This document shows, one piece after another, positions 1 through 5,737 of a stretch of DNA of 7,604 bases. The notes beneath the pieces are model-generated. The model did no database searches. It saw only the letters and a program-made list of their open reading frames with translations, and was not told the DNA's origin. The position numbers were made by a program, and so were the translations under genes. Source of the stretch: Anaerolineales bacterium UBA6668 (lineage in GTDB: Bacteria > Chloroflexota > Anaerolineae > Anaerolineales > UBA6668); NCBI GenBank assembly GCA_002455215.1, contig DKKK01000214.1, forward strand, positions 1 through 7,604, in the 5' to 3' direction. How positions within the stretch are numbered: position 1 is the first letter of the stretch; each line of letters opens with the position of its first letter.

Positions 1-27
1 GGTGTTATCACCGAAATCACGGCTTAG
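1..27 (+). CDS. tuf: Elongation factor Tu, C-terminal end only (partial)
   Basis: Frame 1 from the first base reads GVITEITA followed by a TAG stop at 25-27. EF-Tu proteins typically end in a segment like GAGVVTEI plus a few residues, so this is read as the last eight residues of EF-Tu, the GTPase that delivers aminoacyl-tRNA to the ribosome. Only the tail is present, so nothing can be said about its GTP-binding domain. The stop lies 13 bases before the rpsJ start. The tuf-rpsJ arrangement is known in several phyla, where tuf closes the str operon (rpsL-rpsG-fusA-tuf). Identification rests on eight residues plus context. Confidence 0.82.
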   Translation, partial: GVITEITA

Positions 28-40
28 TAAGGTCGCCATT

Positions 41-349
41 ATGGCAAAGCAAAAGATTCGCATTCGCTTGAAAGCATATGACCATCGCGTGTTAGACCAA
101 TCTGCACGCCGAATTGTGGACACTGCAGAACGCACTGGCGCCAAAGTTGTTGGACCTGTGCCACTGCCCACACAAATCGAACGCTTCACTGTGCGCCGCA
201 GTACCTTTATTGACAAGGACTCGCACGAGCATTTTGAAGTACGCACACACAAGCGCATGATTGATGTGCTTGACCCAGACTCGAAGACAATTGACACCCT
301 GATGCGCCTAAACTTGCCAGCAGGTGTGGACATTGAAATCAAGATTTAG
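41..349 (+). CDS. rpsJ: 30S ribosomal protein S10 (NusE)
   Basis: This encodes S10, 102 residues, the usual length. S10 sits in the 30S head and, as NusE, also takes part in antitermination and transcription-translation coupling. Visible hallmarks are [14 protein letters not shown] near the N-terminus, GPVPLPT at about residues 38-44 and [15 protein letters not shown] at about 65-79. The ATG at 41 is chosen because [14 protein letters not shown] matches the family start and TAAGGT at 28-33 is a suitable ribosome binding site; the frame stays open upstream only because it overlaps the tuf end out of frame. The RSPH segment common in S10 loops reads RSTF here (53-56). The gene is close behind tuf and is separated from rplC by a 251-base gap with a terminator-like hairpin, so it probably belongs to the tuf transcript. 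Confidence 0.97.
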   Translation: MAKQKIRIRLKAYDHRVLDQSARRIVDTAERTGAKVVGPVPLPTQIERFTVRRSTFIDKDSHEHFEVRTHKRMIDVLDPDSKTIDTLMRLNLPAGVDIEIKI

Positions 350-364
350 CGCAACCGTTGCGCT
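348..364 (+). repeat. Small perfect hairpin on the rpsJ stop codon
   Basis: AGCGCAA (348-354) and TTGCGCT (358-364) are perfect inverted repeats of 7 bases with a CCG triloop. The stem begins inside the rpsJ TAG stop (347-349). No T-run follows; an A-run (373-378) comes instead, so it is not an intrinsic terminator by itself. It could protect the 3' end of a tuf-rpsJ mRNA or help the longer hairpin just downstream. The inverted repeat is seen directly; the role is inferred. Confidence 0.6.
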
Positions 365-380
365 CGATATCGAAAAAAGC

Positions 381-432
381 AGACGCCCAAGCTTGGGTGA
401 AACAATCCAAAATTGGGCGTCTTAAAATTTTT
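381..432 (+). terminator. Probable terminator after rpsJ, possibly bidirectional
   Basis: AGACGCCCAA (381-390) and TTGGGCGTCT (413-422) form a perfect 10-base-pair stem. Inside it, after a 2x2 internal loop, TTGGG (393-397) pairs with TCCAA (406-410) through a G-T wobble, leaving an 8-base loop. On the + strand the stem is followed by TAAAATTTTT, so the T-run is displaced by five bases, which is not ideal. On the minus strand the same stem is followed, two bases later, by six T (complement of 373-378), so it would also work against leftward transcription. Its place just after rpsJ suggests it ends or attenuates the tuf-rpsJ transcript. The structure is clear; termination is inferred. Confidence 0.68.
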
Positions 433-600
433 ACGGGCGCAATCGGAAACATCTCAATTTTTATCAAAAATGGTCATGCCTTCAAAGGCTGACCCTCAGC
501 CAATGGCTAGAGCAACTGATAGTTGGCACAAAAAGCGCAATTGCGAACCGCGCTAACTATCAAAAACTGCCAAACAAGTCGCTATGCTGAGAGGAGTATT
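433..600 (+). promoter_or_regulatory. Structured untranslated region upstream of rplC (candidate leader)
   Basis: No gene is seen here. The stretch between the terminator-like hairpin and rplC has several inverted repeats. Hairpin A is 472-494: nine base pairs with one bulged T (477) and loop TCAA. Hairpin B is GGCTGA (487-492) with TCAGCC (496-501) and loop CCC. A and B share 487-494, so they exclude each other. CTCAGC (495-500) is also complementary to GCTGAG (586-591), which overlaps the rplC ribosome binding site (589-596). A promoter for the rplC operon would be expected here, but I find no convincing -35/-10 pair. An autoregulatory leader, for example one sensing L4 as known for the E. 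coli S10 operon, is a plausible inference only. Confidence 0.5.
517..562 (+). promoter_or_regulatory. Central leader hairpin upstream of rplC
   Basis: TGATAGTTGGC (517-527) pairs with GCTAACTATCA (552-562) over 11 consecutive positions with one G-T wobble, enclosing a 24-base loop. Within the loop CGCAATTGCG (536-545) is a perfect palindrome that could form a 3-base-pair apical stem. The right-hand part of the left arm, TTGGCA (523-528), can alternatively pair with TGCCAA (568-573). This is the most stable-looking element close to the rplC start and is a candidate for protein recognition. The inverted repeat is seen directly; function is unknown. Confidence 0.55.
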
Positions 601-1230
601 ATGAAAGGTTTATTAGGAACAAAAGTGGGTATGACGCAACTCTTCGATGAAGAAGGGCGCGTTACACCGGTAACCGTTATCGAAGCGGGACCCTGCTTCG
701 TTACCCAAATTAAAAACAAAGAAAACGACGGTTATCAATCGGTACAAATCGGTTTCCAGGAAACACAATCCAAAAAGCTGAGTGGTGGCGAAAAAGGTCA
801 CTTGCAACGTACCAGTGCGCCAAGTCTCAAGCATTTGCGCGAATTCCGCATTAAGGGCGACCTAGATGTGGCAGAAGGGCAAATTTTGAAGGCTGACGTA
901 TTCTCTGCGGGAGAATATGTGGATGTCATCGGTACTAGCAAAGGCAAGGGCTTCCAAGGTGGTATGAAGCGTCACAACTTTAGAGGCGCACAAATCACCC
1001 ACGGTCAATCAGACCGTCAACGTGCCCCTGGCTCTATTGGTTCAAACTCTTTCCCGGGGCGCGTTATTAAAGGTCTACGCATGGCTGGCCACATGGGTGC
1101 TGACCGTGTCACTGCACAAAATTTGGTTGTTGTAAAGGTTGACCCTGAACGAAACATCATTGCAGTGCGGGGTAGCGTACCTGGCGCCAATGGAAGCTTG
1201 GTTGTTATTCGCCAAGCAAAGAAGAAATAA
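601..1230 (+). CDS. rplC: 50S ribosomal protein L3
   Basis: This encodes L3, 209 residues, the normal bacterial size. L3 is an early 50S assembly protein whose long loop reaches toward the peptidyl transferase centre. It starts with [15 protein letters not shown], the classical L3 N-terminus, and holds [15 protein letters not shown] at about 111-125, RAPGSIG at 141-147, and [15 protein letters not shown] at about 152-166. The ATG at 601 is preceded by GAGAGGAG (589-596). The in-frame upstream extension has no family match. The segment equivalent to E. coli IGQNQTPG, which carries the PrmB-methylated Gln, reads IGSNSFPG (146-153), so both Gln are Ser here. It is the first gene of the long cluster. 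Confidence 0.98.
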   Translation: MKGLLGTKVGMTQLFDEEGRVTPVTVIEAGPCFVTQIKNKENDGYQSVQIGFQETQSKKLSGGEKGHLQRTSAPSLKHLREFRIKGDLDVAEGQILKADVFSAGEYVDVIGTSKGKGFQGGMKRHNFRGAQITHGQSDRQRAPGSIGSNSFPGRVIKGLRMAGHMGADRVTAQNLVVVKVDPERNIIAVRGSVPGANGSLVVIRQAKKK

Positions 1231-1235
1231 GGCGC

Positions 1236-1243
1236 AAAGGTGA
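1236..1243 (+). promoter_or_regulatory. Ribosome binding site deciding the rplD start
   Basis: AAAGGTGA lies just after the rplC stop and matches the anti-Shine-Dalgarno well. It sits 5 bases before the ATG at 1249. A GTG at 1240 is in frame but falls inside this motif, so it is better explained as part of the binding site than as the start codon. Confidence 0.7.
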
Positions 1244-1248
1244 ATCTC

Positions 1249-1881
1249 ATGAAAGTAGATGTTTTGAATATGCAAGGTTCGGCGGTTGATAGCATTGAGC
1301 TACCTGCCAACATTTTTGAAGCGCCTGTCAACGAAGACTTGATGCACCAGGCTTATGTGCGCCAAATGGCAAATGCTCGCCAAGGCACACACGAAACCAA
1401 ACCCCGCCATGAAGTGCGTGGTGGTGGTAGGAAGCCATATAAGCAAAAAGGGACAGGTAACGCCCGCCAAGGTTCTCGCCGCGCTGCCCAATGGGTAGGT
1501 GGGGGTAAAATTCACACCCCGCATATGCGCGATTACACATTGGCGATGCCTCGCAAAATGCGCCGTGGCGCATTGCGCTCCGCACTCACTGTCAAGGCTT
1601 CTGCCAACCAAATTGTGGTGGTGGACCAATTGACCCTGTCCACTCCCAAGACCAAGGATATGCTCAACGCCTTGAAAGCCCTGGGCGTTGCAGACTTGCG
1701 CACGTTGGTTTTGCTGGCAAGCGACAATGACAATGTGGAAAAGTCCATTGCCAACTTGGAAAAAGCCACTTACTTGCGTGCTGGCTATCTCAACATCCGA
1801 GACCTGCTTTCTTTTGAAAGAGTGCTCATGCCGTTGGATGCGCTAGAAGTGATTAAGTCTAATCTTGGGCAGGAGGCATAA
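1249..1881 (+). CDS. rplD: 50S ribosomal protein L4
   Basis: This encodes L4 (uL4), 210 residues from the chosen ATG, close to the usual 200-210. L4 has a globular domain on the 50S surface and a long extension that helps form the peptide exit tunnel constriction. The extension is visible at about residues 45-95, with HEVRGGGRKPYKQKGTGNAR and WVGGGKIHTP. The start at 1249 gives MKVDVLNMQG and good spacing from AAAGGTGA; the GTG at 1240 would add three residues. In E. coli L4 represses its own S10 operon by transcription attenuation and by blocking translation, so L4 is the natural candidate ligand for the leader upstream of rplC. That link is an inference for this organism. Confidence 0.97.
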   Translation: MKVDVLNMQGSAVDSIELPANIFEAPVNEDLMHQAYVRQMANARQGTHETKPRHEVRGGGRKPYKQKGTGNARQGSRRAAQWVGGGKIHTPHMRDYTLAMPRKMRRGALRSALTVKASANQIVVVDQLTLSTPKTKDMLNALKALGVADLRTLVLLASDNDNVEKSIANLEKATYLRAGYLNIRDLLSFERVLMPLDALEVIKSNLGQEA

Positions 1882-1884
1882 ACC

Positions 1885-2181
1885 ATGTTAACAATGTATG
1901 ACGTCATCCTACGCCCAGTAGTGACCGAAAAATCCAACTATCAAAATGGAAAACTGCACCAATATGTGTTCCGTGTGCATAATGAAGCCACGAAAACACA
2001 AATTAAAGATGCAGTTGAAAAATTATTCAATGTTACAGTAACCCGTGTCAATGTGGCAGTGATGCCAGCAAAGTCGGGTCGGCGAATGCGCCGCTTAGTG
2101 GTCCGCAAAGCACCTTATAAGAAGGCTGTGGTGTGGCTCAAAGAAGGCGACAGCATCGCGGAATTTGAAGGAGTTAAATAA
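1885..2181 (+). CDS. rplW: 50S ribosomal protein L23
   Basis: This encodes L23 (uL23), 98 residues. L23 lies at the tunnel exit and docks trigger factor and the signal recognition particle. The N-terminal signature [13 protein letters not shown] is present at 5-17; Glu15 in TEKS is the position equivalent to E. coli Glu18, which contacts trigger factor. [20 protein letters not shown] follows at about 37-56. The ATG at 1885 is preferred over the one at 1894 because AGGAGG (1871-1876) is eight bases upstream of the first and 17 from the second. The stop overlaps the rplB start by one base (TAATG), so translation of L2 is probably coupled to L23. Confidence 0.97.
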   Translation: MLTMYDVILRPVVTEKSNYQNGKLHQYVFRVHNEATKTQIKDAVEKLFNVTVTRVNVAVMPAKSGRRMRRLVVRKAPYKKAVVWLKEGDSIAEFEGVK

Positions 2182-3020
2182 TGCCAGTCAAGTCTTATAA
2201 GCCAACATCTGCTGGACGTCGTGGCATGACTGGGTATACCTTCGAGGAAATTACCCGCACTGAACCGACTCGCAGTTTATTGGCTCCTAACCTAAAGAGT
2301 GGTGGTCGTAATGCCACCGGACGCGTCACCGTGCAACATCGCGGCGGTGGACACAAGCGTTATTATCGTATCATTGACTTCAAGCGCAACAAGCTGAACA
2401 TCCCAGCCAAAGTCGCTTCTATTGAATACGACCCGAATCGCACTGCTCGTATCGCACTGCTCAACTATGCCGATGGCGAAAAGCGCTACATCATTGCGCC
2501 CGTCGGCTTAAAAGTGGGCGATGCCATTATGGCAGGCTCTGGTGCGGATATTCGTCCCGGCAATGCCTTGCCATTGGCAGACCTGCCTGTCGGCACACTC
2601 ATCCACAATGTGGAATTGAATCCGGGGCGTGGTGGGCAAATCGGTCGTTCCGCCGGTGTAGCCGCTCAACTGATATCCAAAGAAGGCGATATGGCACAAG
2701 TTCGTATGCCTTCCGGTGAAGTTCGCTTGCTCTCTCTGCACTGCATGGCAACTGTCGGTGAAGTAGGCAACATGGAACACCAAAACATCAACTACGGCAA
2801 GGCTGGACGAAAGCGCCATCTAGGTGTACGCCCAACCGTGCGCGGTAGTGCGATGGATCCTGCAAGCCACCCGCATGGTGGTGGTGAAGGTCGCCAAGGT
2901 ATCGGTTTGGCAGGTCCCAAAACTCGTTGGGGCAAGCCAGCACTCGGCAAGAAAACCCGCAACAACAAACGCAGTGATCGCTTTATTGTGCGTGGTCGTA
3001 CCAAGAAGAGCCGCAAATAG
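2181..3020 (+). CDS. rplB: 50S ribosomal protein L2
   Basis: This encodes L2 (uL2), 279 residues, standard for bacteria. L2 binds 23S rRNA near the peptidyl transferase centre and the subunit interface. Typical blocks are [17 protein letters not shown] at about 53-69, the central [13 protein letters not shown] segment at 147-159, and [20 protein letters not shown] at 213-232 followed by GGGEGR. The last block carries the conserved His corresponding to the functionally important E. coli His229. The C-terminus [11 protein letters not shown] plus a basic tail is normal. AAGGAGT (2168-2174) lies inside the rplW end, and the start codon shares one base with the rplW stop. Nothing is missing or unusual. 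Confidence 0.99.
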   Translation: MPVKSYKPTSAGRRGMTGYTFEEITRTEPTRSLLAPNLKSGGRNATGRVTVQHRGGGHKRYYRIIDFKRNKLNIPAKVASIEYDPNRTARIALLNYADGEKRYIIAPVGLKVGDAIMAGSGADIRPGNALPLADLPVGTLIHNVELNPGRGGQIGRSAGVAAQLISKEGDMAQVRMPSGEVRLLSLHCMATVGEVGNMEHQNINYGKAGRKRHLGVRPTVRGSAMDPASHPHGGGEGRQGIGLAGPKTRWGKPALGKKTRNNKRSDRFIVRGRTKKSRK

Positions 3021-3043
3021 CGCTTGTTTAGGAGTATAACGAA

Positions 3044-3307
3044 ATGTCTCGTTCATTAAAGAAAGGACCGTTTGTAGAACCAAAGCTACTTCGGCGTGTA
3101 GAAGAAATGAACTCCAAAAGCGAGAAACGTGTGGTTCGCACTTGGAGCCGTGCTAGCACCATTTTCCCTCAAATGGTCGGGCACACAATCGCTGTGCATG
3201 ATGGTCGTCGCCATGTGCCAATCTATGTTACAGAAAACATGGTTGGACACAAACTTGGTGAATTCGCGCCCACTCGCACATTCAAGGGCCACGAAGCCAA
3301 GAAATAA
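3044..3307 (+). CDS. rpsS: 30S ribosomal protein S19
   Basis: This encodes S19 (uS19), 87 residues, slightly shorter than the common 90-93. S19 sits in the 30S head near the A-site finger and forms a complex with S13. It begins [16 protein letters not shown] and contains [20 protein letters not shown] at 33-52, then [19 protein letters not shown] at 62-80, all classical. AGGAGT (3030-3035) precedes the ATG. The C-terminus ends soon after FKGHEAKK, so the small length difference is at the tail. It lies between rplB and rplV as in most bacteria. Confidence 0.98.
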   Translation: MSRSLKKGPFVEPKLLRRVEEMNSKSEKRVVRTWSRASTIFPQMVGHTIAVHDGRRHVPIYVTENMVGHKLGEFAPTRTFKGHEAKK

Positions 3308-3315
3308 GGTGAAAT

Positions 3316-3669
3316 ATGGCTGATACTCTCGTGCGGGCAACCGCTATCCGTGTCTCTGGTGCTGTGCAAAAAGCGCGTTTGGTTATCAACCAAGTGCGTG
3401 GACTGCCAGTCGAAAAAGCCTTGCAAACCTTGGACTTTATGCCCCAAGCCGCCGCAAAGCCAGTTGCCAAGCTCATTCGCTCGGCAATTGCAAATGCTGA
3501 AGAAAATCTGGGCATGAGCCGTGATGAACTGTATGTGCATACCATCACTGCTGATGAAGGTCCCACCAAATTTAGCCGCCGCTATCGTTATGGCGCACGT
3601 GGACGGGCAAAACCCATTCACCGCCGTTCCACGCACCTGACCGTGCTGTTGGCTAGCTCTGAAGAGTAA
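3316..3669 (+). CDS. rplV: 50S ribosomal protein L22
   Basis: This encodes L22 (uL22), 117 residues. L22 binds all domains of 23S rRNA and its long beta-hairpin lines the exit tunnel beside L4; changes in that loop can give macrolide resistance. The globular part shows VQKARLVINQVRGLPVEKAL at 17-36 and KLIRSAIANAEENLGM at 52-67. The hairpin spans about 75-112, with DEGPTKFSRRYRYGARGRAK at its heart. Between GP and GRA there are two more residues than in E. coli or Thermus as I recall them. The start is set by AAGGTGA (3306-3312), which overlaps the rpsS stop. Confidence 0.97.
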   Translation: MADTLVRATAIRVSGAVQKARLVINQVRGLPVEKALQTLDFMPQAAAKPVAKLIRSAIANAEENLGMSRDELYVHTITADEGPTKFSRRYRYGARGRAKPIHRRSTHLTVLLASSEE

Positions 3670-3681
3670 TGGAGTACACTC

Positions 3682-4347
3682 ATGGGACGTAAAGTAAATC
3701 CGAATGGTTTTCGGCTCAAAGTAGTTCGCGATTGGGATGCCCGTTGGTTTGCCCAAGGCGAAAAGTATAAGAAACAACTACTTGAAGATTTCAAAATCCG
3801 CGAAGTAGTGATGGAAATCAACAGCAAGGCTTCCGTTTCCAAAGTGGAAATCGAACGCTTTCCAAATTTGGTGCATGTCACCATCTTCAGCGCAAAGCCC
3901 GGTATTGTGATTGGACGCAAAGGCGAAACAGTTAAAAAGACCCGCCAATCACTCGAAAAACTGTGCGGAACGCAAGTAAAGGTAGATATTGCAGAAATTG
4001 CGCAACCCGACACCGATGCAAAGTTGGTTGCTGACAGCGTTGCTGGGCAATTGGAACGCCGCGTGGCACATGCCCGCGCCATCAAGCGTGCCGTAAGCCA
4101 AGCCATGCGCTTGGGCGCCAAAGGTATCAAGGTAATGGTTGCCGGTCGTCTCGGCGGTTCAGATATGAAGCGTACCGAATGGCTCCGCGAAGGTCGAGTT
4201 CCACTCCAAACCCTGCGTGCCAACATTGAGTATGCAACTTCTGAAGCGAATACCACCTATGGCAAAATTGGTGTCAAGGTGTGGGTCTACAAGGGAGATG
4301 TGCTCAACACAGAACCTGTCAAGACCGATGTGTATGTCAGTGAATAG
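3682..4347 (+). CDS. rpsC: 30S ribosomal protein S3
   Basis: This encodes S3 (uS3), 221 residues, usual for bacteria. S3 lies at the mRNA entry of the 30S subunit and, with S4 and S5, takes part in unwinding mRNA structure. It begins MGRKVNPNGFRLKVVRDWDA. A KH-type RNA-binding domain carries the GxxG loop as GRKG at 78-81. The C-terminal domain contains AMRLGAKGIKVMVAGRLGG at 141-159 and YGKIGVKVWVYKGD at 193-206. The helicase-site residues described in E. coli as Arg131, Arg132 and Lys135 read Ala131, Arg132 and Lys135 here. GGAGT (3671-3675) precedes the ATG. Confidence 0.98.
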   Translation: MGRKVNPNGFRLKVVRDWDARWFAQGEKYKKQLLEDFKIREVVMEINSKASVSKVEIERFPNLVHVTIFSAKPGIVIGRKGETVKKTRQSLEKLCGTQVKVDIAEIAQPDTDAKLVADSVAGQLERRVAHARAIKRAVSQAMRLGAKGIKVMVAGRLGGSDMKRTEWLREGRVPLQTLRANIEYATSEANTTYGKIGVKVWVYKGDVLNTEPVKTDVYVSE

Positions 4348-4374
4348 TGCCTGTTAGGATATTTAGGTGTTGCC

Positions 4375-4827
4375 ATGTTAATGCCCAAACGTACAAAACA
4401 TCGCAAACAGCATCGCGGCAGAATGCGCGGCGAAGCTCGTGGCGGTTTCGAAATTGATTTTGGTGAATACGGCTTGCAGGCACTTGAACCAGCCTGGATT
4501 ACCGCGCGACAAATTGAAGCCGCGCGGCGTGCCATGACACGCTACATGAAGCGCCGTGGACAAGTCTGGATTCGGATCTTCCCTGATAAGCCAGTAACAA
4601 AACGTGCCGCAGAAACCCGTATGGGTAGCGGTAAAGGTTCAGTGGAATACTGGGTGGCAGTTGTAAAACCTGGTCGCATGATGTTTGAAATTGCTGGTGT
4701 GGACGAAGTCACCGCCCGCGAAGCTTTGCGCCTTGCCATGTACAAATTGCCCATCAAGACTCAGTTCCGCTCGAAGTATGAATATGGTGCGGCTGAAAGT
4801 TCCGCCCCTGCTGTAACGGAGGAATAA
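4375..4827 (+). CDS. rplP: 50S ribosomal protein L16
   Basis: This encodes L16 (uL16), 150 residues against about 136-145 usual. L16 helps shape the A-site tRNA region and is a late 50S assembly protein. It begins [19 protein letters not shown], aligning with the MLQPKRTKFRK start of E. coli, which supports the ATG at 4375 rather than the second ATG at 4381. [19 protein letters not shown] at 42-60 and [20 protein letters not shown] at 69-88 are typical; Arg82 is the position hydroxylated in E. coli. The extra length is a C-terminal tail rich in Ala, Ser and Glu (about 138-150). AGGTG (4365-4369) is the likely ribosome binding site. Confidence 0.98.
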   Translation: MLMPKRTKHRKQHRGRMRGEARGGFEIDFGEYGLQALEPAWITARQIEAARRAMTRYMKRRGQVWIRIFPDKPVTKRAAETRMGSGKGSVEYWVAVVKPGRMMFEIAGVDEVTAREALRLAMYKLPIKTQFRSKYEYGAAESSAPAVTEE

Positions 4828-4830
4828 GCC

Positions 4831-5058
4831 ATGAAAACTGCTGAAATTCGTGGACTTTCTGACGCTGAGTTGGAAAATAAAATTACTGAAGTTCGGAAAG
4901 CTGGATTCCAATTGCGTCTGCGTGCCGTTTATGGTCAGGTGAAAAACACTGCCGAAGCCCGCAAATTGCGCAAAGAACTCGCTCAATATCTAACCATTCA
5001 GCGAGAACGCGAACTTGGCATCGAACGCCAGTCTGCAAGCCGCAAGACCAAACGCTAG
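4831..5058 (+). CDS. rpmC: 50S ribosomal protein L29
   Basis: This encodes L29 (uL29), 75 residues; most are 63-70. L29 is a two-helix protein near the tunnel exit next to L23. The first helix begins with the typical IRGLSDAELENKITEVRKAG (6-25). LRLRAVYGQVKNTAEARKLR (28-47) matches the family core, and the second helix follows with QYLTIQRERE. About eight basic and polar residues (SASRKTKR) form an extra tail. GGAGGA (4818-4823) lies over the rplP end. Its TAG stop (5056-5058) is also part of the ribosome binding site of rpsQ, which suggests translational coupling. Confidence 0.96.
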   Translation: MKTAEIRGLSDAELENKITEVRKAGFQLRLRAVYGQVKNTAEARKLRKELAQYLTIQRERELGIERQSASRKTKR

Positions 5059-5069
5059 GAGTGTGTGCT

Positions 5070-5315
5070 ATGGCAAATAATCGTCGCCGGCTGGTAGGCA
5101 CAGTTACCAGCGATAAAATGGAAAAAACCGTGGTAGTAGAAGTGACTCGTACCAAGACTCACCCGCTTTACCACAAAGTAGTACGTGTAACCAAGCGTTA
5201 TATGGCTCACGACGAAAACAACGCCGCCAAAATCGGTGACACTGTCCGCATTGTGGAAAGCCAACCCATGAGCCGCCACAAGCGTTGGGTCGTGGAATCC
5301 ATCCTGGAAGCCTAA
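5070..5315 (+). CDS. rpsQ: 30S ribosomal protein S17
   Basis: This encodes S17 (uS17), 81 residues, an OB-fold primary binder of 16S rRNA in the 30S body. RRRLVGTVTSDKMEKTVVVEV (residues 5 to 25) is the classical start, followed by HPLYHKVVRVTKRYMAHDEN (31-50) and GDTVRIVESQPMSRHKRWVV (56-75). The ATG at 5070 is eight bases after AGGAG (5057-5061). A GTG at 5061 in the same frame falls on the binding site and is rejected. In E. coli this gene ends the S10 operon; here rplN follows after 26 bases without a terminator, so the S10 and spc groups appear to be one transcript. Confidence 0.97.
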   Translation: MANNRRRLVGTVTSDKMEKTVVVEVTRTKTHPLYHKVVRVTKRYMAHDENNAAKIGDTVRIVESQPMSRHKRWVVESILEA

Positions 5316-5341
5316 TCGCACAAGCACAGGAGTAAACAACC

Positions 5342-5713
5342 ATGATTCAACAGGAATCCCGACTAAAGGTAGCGGATAACACAGGCGCACGTGAACTGCT
5401 GGTTATTCGTGTCATGGGTGGCTCACGCCGCCGCTATGGTAGCATTGGTGATATTGTCGTTGCCACTGTGAAAGACGCAGTGCCACACGGCAATGTGAAA
5501 AAGTCCGATGTGGTACGTGCTGTCATTGTCCGCACCACCAAAGAAACTCGCCGCCGAGATGGTTCCTACATTCGCTTCGACGATAACGCCGCAGTGATTT
5601 TGGATGGCACCACCCAAAATCCGCGTGGCACACGCATCTTTGGACCGGTTGCCCGCGAATTGCGTGATCTTGGTTATGCCAAGATTATTTCTCTCGCGCC
5701 AGAAGTGCTGTAA
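5342..5713 (+). CDS. rplN: 50S ribosomal protein L14
   Basis: This encodes L14 (uL14), 123 residues, the usual 122-123. L14 lies at the subunit interface, forms bridges to 16S rRNA and is the docking site of the silencing factor RsfS. The signature [20 protein letters not shown] opens the protein; [19 protein letters not shown] (36-54), [20 protein letters not shown] (57-76) and [10 protein letters not shown] (78-87) follow, ending with [15 protein letters not shown] and [16 protein letters not shown] (5328-5333) precedes the ATG. It is the first gene of the classical spc group. Confidence 0.99.
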   Translation: MIQQESRLKVADNTGARELLVIRVMGGSRRRYGSIGDIVVATVKDAVPHGNVKKSDVVRAVIVRTTKETRRRDGSYIRFDDNAAVILDGTTQNPRGTRIFGPVARELRDLGYAKIISLAPEVL

Positions 5714-5737
5714 TATATCGGCAAAGGAGAAAGTACT

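Noticed and set aside
2..40. In-frame extension of rpsJ upstream of the ATG at 41
   Set aside because: The 13 extra residues have no S10 character and overlap the EF-Tu end in another frame; the ATG at 41 has a good binding site and the family N-terminus.
457..471. ATTTTT-ATC-AAAAAT inverted repeat as a separate terminator
   Set aside because: It is only A/T pairs with a three-base loop and no following T-run; chance is likely in an A/T-rich gap.
523..600. Alternative TTG start adding 26 residues to L3
   Set aside because: [13 protein letters not shown] at 601 is the universal L3 start with a strong binding site; the extension lies on the leader hairpin.
433..600. Promoter candidates (for example TTTACG at 430-435 with CTCAAT at 453-458; TATGCT at 583-588)
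   Set aside because: Matches to -35/-10 are poor or wrongly spaced, and the last is too close to the start codon. A promoter is expected in the gap but I cannot place it.
1240..1248. GTG start for rplD
   Set aside because: The GTG falls inside AAAGGTGA, which is properly spaced for the ATG at 1249.
3223..3777. Minus-strand open frame opposite rpsS-rplV-rpsC
   Set aside because: It spans three real genes on the other strand and has no family features or convincing binding site.
3618..4256. Long open frame on the minus strand opposite rpsC (about 212 residues)
   Set aside because: It is antisense to a well-conserved S3 gene, shows no recognisable domain, and its Ser/Arg-rich composition is typical of a shadow frame.
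5061..5069. GTG start for rpsQ
   Set aside because: It overlaps the AGGAG binding site; the ATG at 5070 matches the S17 start.
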